Assembly (NCBI RefSeq): GCF_013314895.1
Contig: NZ_JABTYE010000007.1
Location: 124,001 to 188,000 of the forward strand
Direction of reading: 5' to 3'
Length of the DNA stretch: 64,000 bases
Origin: Cupriavidus gilardii
GTDB lineage: Bacteria; Pseudomonadota; Gammaproteobacteria; Burkholderiales; Burkholderiaceae
A program made the position numbers and the translations under genes. This document shows, in pieces, positions 58,564 to 64,000 of this stretch (its first letter is position 1; each line of letters begins with the position of its first letter). Below the pieces are notes generated by a model. It was not told the origin of the DNA. It worked only from the letters and a program-made list of their open reading frames with translations, and searched no databases.

Positions 58564-60891
58564 ATGCCGATGCACGACGATGACTCTCCACGCGCACTGA
58601 GACTGGCCCTGGCGCAGGCGCGTGGCGTGCTGCTGATCACGCGCGCCGCGCAGGCGGCGCCCAAGCCAGCGCCCGGCCAACCCGGCGCGGCATCCGACTA
58701 TGTGCCGGCGCTGCCGGATGTCTTCATCGCGGTGCGCGCCGATGGCGAGGTGCTGGCCTTCAATGGCCACGTCGATCTCGGCACGGGCATTCGCACCGCG
58801 CTCGCGCAGATCGTCGCCGAGGAGCTGGACGTGCCGCTCGCGTCGGTGCGCATGGTGCTGGGGCATACGGACGCCACGCCCAATCAGGGGCCGACCATTG
58901 CCAGCGCGACCATCCAGATTTCCGCGCAACCGCTGCGCCGGGCCGCGGCGCAGGCGCGGGCGTTCCTGCTGGCGCGCGCCGCCGAGCGGCTGGGCGCAGC
59001 CGTCGACAGACTGGTCGTAGACCAGGGCCGCGTTCGCATCGGTCAGGCCGGCGGGGATACGCTGGGCGAAGCCGGGCTGCCCTACGCTGCCCTGCTCGGC
59101 GACGACCATATCGAGCTGCCGCTGGCCGACGACGTCGCGACCAAGCCGGCCAGCGACTATCGCGTGGTCGGCAAAGCCGCGCCGCGCGTGGATATTCCGG
59201 CCAAGGCTACCGGCGCGCTGACCTTTGTCCATGACATGCGCGTGCCCGGCATGCTCCATGGCCGGGTGATTCGTCCCCCGTATGCGGGACGCGATGCCGG
59301 CGATTTCGTCGGACGCAGCCTGATCTCGGTCGACCGCGATTCGATCCGCGATGTGCCTGGCGTGATCGACGTCGTGATCGTCGGCGATTTCGTCGGCGTG
59401 GTTGCGCAGCGCGAGGAGCAGGCCATCGAAGCGGCACGGAGGCTGCGCGTGCAATGGCGCGCCGCGCCGCCGTTGCCGCCGCTCGACGACCCCGAGCCCG
59501 CGCTGCGCGCCAATCCCGCCAAACGTCGCGAACTGCGGACCGAAGGCGATACCGCCTCCGCGCAGCAGCAACAGCCCGCCACCACGCTGAAGCGCAGCTA
59601 CGTGTGGCCCTACCAGATGCACGCGTCGATCGGCCCCTCCTGCGGTGTGGCCGAGTGGCGCGACGATGGATCCGTCGACGGGCGCGGCAGCGCGCTGACG
59701 GTCTGGTCCGGCACGCAGAACCCGCATGTGCTGCGGATCGACCTGTCGCGCCTGACCGGCCTGGACGAAAGCCGGATCGAGATCGTGCGGATGGAGGCGG
59801 CCGGCTGTTATGGCCGCAACTGTGCGGACGATGTCTGCGCCGACGCGGTGCTGCTGTCGCGCGCGGTCGGCCAGCCGGTGCGCGTGCAGCTGTCGCGCGA
59901 GCAGGAGCATCTGTGGGAGCCGAAGGGCGCGGCGCAGCTGATGGACGTACAGGGCACGCTCGGTGCCGACGGCGCGCTGCTCGGCTACGACTTCGTCAGC
60001 CGCTATCCGTCCAACGACGCGCCCACGCTCGCGCTGCTGCTCACCGGCAAGATCGACCCGGCGCCGCGCATGCTGGAGATGGGCGACCGCACCGCGGTGC
60101 CGCCCTACGACTATGCGCGCACGCACATCGCCTGCGACGATACGCCGGCCATCGTCCGCGCCGCCTGGCTGCGCGGCGTGTCGGCGCTGCCCAATACCTT
60201 CGCGCACGAATGCTTCATCGAGGAACTGGCGCACGAGGCGGGCGCCGACCCGCTGGCCTTCCGGCTGCGCCACCTTCCCGACGATCGGGCCGCGGACCTG
60301 CTGCGCGCGGTCGCGCAGGAAGCCGGCTGGCGCGACGGCGGGCGCGGTACGCGCGGCATCCCGGCTGCGGACGGCAAGCTGCGCGGCCGCGGCATCGCCT
60401 ATGCCCGCTATATCCACAGCAAGTTCCCCGGCTTTGGCGCGGCCTGGTCGGCGTGGGTCGTCGATCTGGAGGTCGAGCCCGACAGCGGCAACATCCGCGT
60501 GCTGCGCGTGGTGGTCGGTCAGGACACCGGCATGATGGTGAACCCGGACGGCGTCCGCCATCAGGTGCACGGCAATGTGGTGCAGACCCTCAGCCGCTCG
60601 CTGAAGGAGCAGGTGCGCTTCGACGCCGTTGGCGTCGCCAGTCGCGAATGGGGCAGCTATCCGCTGCTGACCTTCCCCGAGCTGCCGCCGATTTCGGTGG
60701 TGCTGATGCCGCGGCAGCACGAGGCGCCGCTGGGCGCCGGCGAATCGGCTTCGCTGCCGGGCGCGCCCGCACTGGCCAATGCGCTGTTCGATGCCACCGG
60801 CATCCGGCTGCGGCGGCCGCCGTTCACGCCGGAATCGGTGCGCGCGGCGTTGTCCCGGAAGACGGTGCCCTGCGCCACCGAGGCGGCCTGA
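58564..60891 (+). CDS. molybdopterin-binding catalytic subunit (NicB-like Mo subunit)
   Basis: A 775-residue xanthine dehydrogenase-family large subunit with no cytochrome domain. It has 'LAFNGHVDLGTGIRTALAQI' and 'VLGHTDATPNQGPTIASATI' in the first Mo domain, the hammerhead domain near 200-300, 'WSGTQNPHVLRIDLSRLTGL' and 'MEAAGCYGRNCADDVCADA' in the second, and the catalytic Glu727 in GAGESASLPG. No signal peptide is seen. With nicA and the cytochrome protein at 49059 it can form a complete nicotinate dehydrogenase. A role on another N-heterocycle or aldehyde is possible. Confidence 0.87.
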   Translation: MPMHDDDSPRALRLALAQARGVLLITRAAQAAPKPAPGQPGAASDYVPALPDVFIAVRADGEVLAFNGHVDLGTGIRTALAQIVAEELDVPLASVRMVLGHTDATPNQGPTIASATIQISAQPLRRAAAQARAFLLARAAERLGAAVDRLVVDQGRVRIGQAGGDTLGEAGLPYAALLGDDHIELPLADDVATKPASDYRVVGKAAPRVDIPAKATGALTFVHDMRVPGMLHGRVIRPPYAGRDAGDFVGRSLISVDRDSIRDVPGVIDVVIVGDFVGVVAQREEQAIEAARRLRVQWRAAPPLPPLDDPEPALRANPAKRRELRTEGDTASAQQQQPATTLKRSYVWPYQMHASIGPSCGVAEWRDDGSVDGRGSALTVWSGTQNPHVLRIDLSRLTGLDESRIEIVRMEAAGCYGRNCADDVCADAVLLSRAVGQPVRVQLSREQEHLWEPKGAAQLMDVQGTLGADGALLGYDFVSRYPSNDAPTLALLLTGKIDPAPRMLEMGDRTAVPPYDYARTHIACDDTPAIVRAAWLRGVSALPNTFAHECFIEELAHEAGADPLAFRLRHLPDDRAADLLRAVAQEAGWRDGGRGTRGIPAADGKLRGRGIAYARYIHSKFPGFGAAWSAWVVDLEVEPDSGNIRVLRVVVGQDTGMMVNPDGVRHQVHGNVVQTLSRSLKEQVRFDAVGVASREWGSYPLLTFPELPPISVVLMPRQHEAPLGAGESASLPGAPALANALFDATGIRLRRPPFTPESVRAALSRKTVPCATEAA

Positions 60892-60903
60892 GAACGCAGC
60901 CGA

Positions 60904-61398
60904 TTACGCCCCCGACTCCCGCTCGTCGAACTCGCTCATTTTCTTCAGCAGATAGGTGATCGCGACGCGCTCGGCCGGATTGAGGTCGCCGAAGGTCTGT
61001 TCGGTGATCTGGTGCGCGAACGGAATGGTCTCGTCGATCAGCGCCAACCCGGCGGGCGTGACGGTGACCACCACCTTGCGCCGATCGCTGGGGTCATGCG
61101 ACACCGCGATCAGCTCGCGCGCCTTCAGCCGTTCGATGATGCCGCGCACCGTGGCCTGGTCGATCGCGGTGGCGCGCACGATCTCGCTGAGCGAACACGA
61201 CTGCCGTTCCTTGACCGCACACAGCACGACGAATTGCGCCGCGGTCAGCTGCGAATCGGGAATGGTCTGCTGGAAGATCGCCACATGCCGCTGATAGGCC
61301 CGCCGCAACAAATGGCCGACCTGATCGGTGAAATCGTAGGAAGGGACCGGCGTCTTGTTCTTGTTGGATGACGAGGTGGACACTTTGCGTGGCGGCAT
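60904..61398 (-). CDS. nicR: MarR-family regulator (NicR-like)
   Basis: A 164-residue MarR protein: wing-helix region 'SLSEIVRATAIDQATVRGII' with 'SHDPSDRRKVVVTVT' as the beta-wing. NicR/BpsR of Pseudomonas and Bordetella are MarR repressors released by 6-hydroxynicotinate; size and neighbourhood fit. It ends 12 bases from the convergent Mo-subunit stop. I start at ATG 61398; the upstream extension of the frame is not conserved in type. Confidence 0.85.
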   Translation of the reverse strand: MPPRKVSTSSSNKNKTPVPSYDFTDQVGHLLRRAYQRHVAIFQQTIPDSQLTAAQFVVLCAVKERQSCSLSEIVRATAIDQATVRGIIERLKARELIAVSHDPSDRRKVVVTVTPAGLALIDETIPFAHQITEQTFGDLNPAERVAITYLLKKMSEFDERESGA

Positions 61399-61574
61399 CG
61401 GAAGCAGGGTTGCGCAGAGTATATCGGGCATGGCCACCATACGGGGCTGTGGCGGCCCACCGGCGCTGCCGCGACAGGCATTTGCGGGCCATCGCCGGCC
61501 GATTTGACCGGCCGGCCGTACGGGCGCAGTATCATGGCAGCTTCTACACGCCGCAGCGCCCCCATACCGTTTCC

Positions 61575-63761
61575 ATGTCAGCCGTTATCCCGGGGCATCT
61601 GGCCAAGCCTGATGCCGCCCACCTGGTCCGCTTCTACGACGAGGATTCGCTCCTGATCGCGGACGTGCGGGAGTTCGCTGACGAGGCCTTGCGCTGCGGC
61701 GGCAGCGCGATCCTGATCGCCACCGAGGAGCATCTGGAGGCATTGCTGCCCTTGCTGCGCGGCCTTGGCCCCGGTCGCGACGAGCAGCCGTGGTACACCG
61801 GCAATCTGATCGCGCTGCCGGCGCAGGCGACGCTGGACCGCTTCATGGTCGACGGATGGCCGGACGAGCAGCGCTTTCTGGCCAGCGTCGGTGAGCTGGT
61901 CGCGGCCGAAGCGCAGCGCTCGCCGCCACTGCATGCGTTTGGCGAGATGGTGGCGCTGCTGTGCGAGCAGGGTCGGCACGACGCCGCGCTGCGGCTCGAG
62001 GAACTCTGGAACGATCTGATCGGGCGGCATGGCTTTCGGCTGCTGTGCGCCTATCCGCACCGCGTCTTCGCCAGCAGCGAGCAGGCCCGCCACTTCCGCT
62101 GCGTCTGCGACGTCCACACCCACTTCTACGCGACCGCCGCGGGCAAACCCGCGGAGATTGCCGATGCCGATCTGCGCGCCTCGGTATGGCAGCAGAAGGC
62201 GCTGGCGCTCGAGAACGAGGTCAAGCGCCTGCGGGGGGCCGAGTCCACGTTGCGCCGGCGCGAGATCGAACTGACCGACTTCCTCGACAACGCCGCCGAG
62301 GGCGTGCATCGCGTGGCGGCCGACGGCACCATCCTGTGGGCCAACCAGGCCGAGCTGCAGATGCTCGGCTACCGCTACGACGAATACGTGGGACGCCCGA
62401 TCACCGACTTCCACGTCGATGCCCCGGTGATCGAACACATCCTGGACAGTCTGAAAGCCGGCGACACGCTGTACGACCAGCCCGCGCGGCTGCGCTGCAA
62501 GGACGGCAGCATCAAGCCCGTGCTGATCCATTCGAACGGTTGCTTCGAAGACGGCAAGCTGCGCTATACGCGCTGCTTCACGCGCGACGCCAGCGACCGG
62601 GTAGCGCGCGAGATCGCGGAGCAGCAGCGCGAGCGGCTGCTGCGCGAACTGGAACGCGCCAGCCAGGCCAAGGACGAGTTCCTGGCGATGCTGGGGCACG
62701 AGCTGCGCAACCCGCTGTCGCCGATCGTCACCGCGCTGCAGCTGATGCGCATGCGCGGCTCCACCGAGACCGAACGCGAGCGCGCCATCATCGAGCGCCA
62801 GGTCGAACATCTGGTGCGGCTGATCGACGATCTGCTCGACGTCTCGCGCATCACGCGCGGCAATATCGAGTTGAAGGTCGAGACGGTCCAGCTTGCCGAC
62901 GTGTTGGCCAAGGCGGTCGAGATGGCCAGCCGCCTGCTCGAGCAGCGCAGCCACCGGCTGTCGATGGATGTCGACCGCACGCTGGTCTGGCAGGGCGATC
63001 CGGTGCGCCTGGCGCAGGCGGTCGCCAATCTGCTGACCAATGCGGCACGTTACACCGATATCGGCGGGGATATCCTGCTGTCGGCGCAGCGCGATGGCGA
63101 TGGCGACATCGTGATCCGCGTGCGCGACAACGGCATCGGCATCGGCGCCGAGATGCTGCCGCATCTGTTTGACCTGTTCTACCAGGGGCCGCGCAAGATC
63201 GACCGGCAGCAGGGCGGGCTGGGCATCGGCCTGGCGCTGGTCAAGAATCTGGTCGAGTTGCACGGCGGCAGCGTCGCCGCCGCCAGCGATGGGCCGGGCC
63301 ACGGCAGCGAGTTCACGATCCGGCTGCCCGCGGTGGCCAGCGCGGAACTGGTCGCCGCCGCGCATCGCGACGAACACGCCGCCGTTGCCGCCGGCGATGC
63401 GCAACGCGTGCTGCTGGTCGATGACAACGTCGATTCGGTGCAGGCGCTGGCGCAGCTGCTCAAGGCCTATGGCCATCACGTGGCAGTGGTCTACGACCCG
63501 GTCTCCGCGCTGCGCATCGTCGAGCGTTTTGCGCCCGACGTCGCCGTGCTCGACATCGGCCTGCCAGTGATGGACGGCTACGAACTGGTACGCCGTCTGC
63601 GCGAGTCGCTCGGCGACCACCCGTGCCGCTTCGTCGCGCTGACCGGCTACGGCCAGGACACCGACCGCGATCGCAGCAGGGCCGCCGGCTTCGGCCAGCA
63701 TCTGGTCAAGCCGGTCAGCCCCGACGCGCTGCTGCGGCTGATCCAGGAGACCGGCCGCTGA
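61575..63761 (+). CDS. hybrid histidine kinase with MEDS and PAS sensor domains
   Basis: A 728-residue soluble sensor kinase. Residues 15-175 are a MEDS domain (HLVRFYDEDSLLIADVREFA), a module first seen in methanogen/methylotroph sensors such as DcmR. A coiled coil and PAS domain follow (about 215-350). HisKA has the phospho-acceptor His375 (MLGHELRNPLSP), then a HATPase with 'NLLTNAARYTD' and 'GGLGIGLALVKNLVELHGG'. A C-terminal receiver has Asp660 (VAVLDIGLPVMDG). No membrane helix is seen. No cognate response regulator is nearby. The long open frame 5' of 61575 is not conserved in style. Confidence 0.9.
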   Translation: MSAVIPGHLAKPDAAHLVRFYDEDSLLIADVREFADEALRCGGSAILIATEEHLEALLPLLRGLGPGRDEQPWYTGNLIALPAQATLDRFMVDGWPDEQRFLASVGELVAAEAQRSPPLHAFGEMVALLCEQGRHDAALRLEELWNDLIGRHGFRLLCAYPHRVFASSEQARHFRCVCDVHTHFYATAAGKPAEIADADLRASVWQQKALALENEVKRLRGAESTLRRREIELTDFLDNAAEGVHRVAADGTILWANQAELQMLGYRYDEYVGRPITDFHVDAPVIEHILDSLKAGDTLYDQPARLRCKDGSIKPVLIHSNGCFEDGKLRYTRCFTRDASDRVAREIAEQQRERLLRELERASQAKDEFLAMLGHELRNPLSPIVTALQLMRMRGSTETERERAIIERQVEHLVRLIDDLLDVSRITRGNIELKVETVQLADVLAKAVEMASRLLEQRSHRLSMDVDRTLVWQGDPVRLAQAVANLLTNAARYTDIGGDILLSAQRDGDGDIVIRVRDNGIGIGAEMLPHLFDLFYQGPRKIDRQQGGLGIGLALVKNLVELHGGSVAAASDGPGHGSEFTIRLPAVASAELVAAAHRDEHAAVAAGDAQRVLLVDDNVDSVQALAQLLKAYGHHVAVVYDPVSALRIVERFAPDVAVLDIGLPVMDGYELVRRLRESLGDHPCRFVALTGYGQDTDRDRSRAAGFGQHLVKPVSPDALLRLIQETGR

Positions 63762-63790
63762 GGCCGCCCTTCCTCAGACCCGCGATACAC

Positions 63791-63836
63791 CCCTATACGG
63801 CCTATACGGCCTATACGGCCGATACCGCCTATACCG
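63791..63836. repeat. 9-bp tandem repeat between convergent genes
   Basis: cctatacgg is repeated three times, then continues as ccgataccg-cctataccg-cc. The last units include the stop codon of the LivF-like gene (63829-63831). It fills almost all of the gap between the kinase and that gene. Confidence 0.9.
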
Positions 63837-64000
63837 CCAGATAGCTGCGCCGAACCTCGTCGTTGGCGGCGAGTTCCGCCATGGTGCCGTGATAGCGGAT
63901 ATGGCCGTTCTCCAGCACATAGGCGCGATCGCTGACCAGTTCGGCGAAATGCAGGTTCTGCTCGGACAACAGGATGGACATGCCCTCGCGCTTGAGCGCC
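63829..64000 (-). CDS. LivF-type ABC ATPase, C-terminal fragment
   Basis: The last 56 residues of an ABC transporter ATPase; the rest lies beyond the window. Residues such as 'SILLSEQNLHFAELVSDRAY' and 'VLENGHIRYHGTMAEL' and the closing 'DEVRRSYLAV' are the standard LivF C-terminus. It implies a second branched-chain or urea-type amide ABC system next door. Confidence 0.85.
   Translation of the reverse strand, partial: ALKREGMSILLSEQNLHFAELVSDRAYVLENGHIRYHGTMAELAANDEVRRSYLAV

Noticed and set aside
57604-60720. Very long open frame on the minus strand (about 1038 codons)
   Set aside because: It is antisense to the Mo subunit gene and covers the TetR gene in another frame; its composition is Arg/His/Gln-rich without domains. 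It is open because of high GC.

Overview
The window is a high-GC (about two-thirds G+C) chromosomal segment, almost certainly from a Burkholderiales beta-proteobacterium of the Cupriavidus/Ralstonia/Bordetella type. The reasons are several Bug/TctC periplasmic binding proteins, many LysR regulators each beside a small catabolic operon, a LivJHMGF branched-chain transporter with a typical intergenic terminator, a FeoAB system with a small Cys-rich partner, and GC-rich REP-like palindromes between genes. No tRNA, rRNA, CRISPR array, insertion sequence or phage gene was found.

Layout. 1-6.2 kb: a truncated TctC, a DnaJ paralogue, a LysR gene, then a three-gene overlapping operon (family III CoA-transferase, thiol dioxygenase, crotonase-like protein) divergent from an IclR regulator; it looks like a pathway for a small thiol acid such as 3-mercaptopropionate. 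6.5-11.5 kb: livJHMGF. 11.7-14.3 kb: Fur-controlled feoA-feoB-Cys-rich protein. 14.4-20.7 kb: OmpW, an Ig-like lipoprotein, leuA with a candidate leucine attenuator, and AMP nucleosidase. 20.8-27.8 kb: TctC/AtuA-family operon with a LysR, an SDR, an Abi-like remnant, a GcvA-like LysR and a stress-type membrane protein. 28.0-33.3 kb: a five-gene locus on the minus strand resembling the Pseudomonas fap functional-amyloid system (Gly-rich secreted protein, amyloid-motif protein, C39 peptidase, second amyloid-motif protein, outer-membrane barrel). 34-38.5 kb: GntR, TctC, an aconitase-family two-subunit dehydratase, and a phosphoribosyltransferase. 38.6-41.1 kb: Fur-box-controlled TonB siderophore receptor. 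41.3-42.7 kb: RloA-like ATPase followed by a short, apparently internally deleted RloB. 42.7-47.5 kb: enol-lactonase-like hydrolase, LysR, BetT-type transporter and a small membrane protein.

47.6-61.4 kb is a complete aerobic nicotinate degradation (nic) region: nicC-nicA-nicB-nicT on the minus strand, divergent nicE-nicD-nicX-nicF on the plus strand, then a TetR regulator, a separate full-length molybdopterin subunit, and a MarR (NicR-like) regulator. The cytochrome-containing NicB carries a shortened molybdopterin domain without the catalytic Glu motif, whereas the separate subunit keeps it, so the hydroxylase is probably split over three genes. The window ends with a MEDS-PAS hybrid histidine kinase and the tail of a LivF-type ATPase.

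The most interesting points are the fap-like locus with a PGRS-like Gly/Ala protein, the split and partly degenerate nicotinate dehydrogenase, the rare-CTA leucine leader before leuA, the thiol dioxygenase operon with a crotonase lacking both catalytic Glu residues, and two defence-type genes that seem to have lost only their middles.
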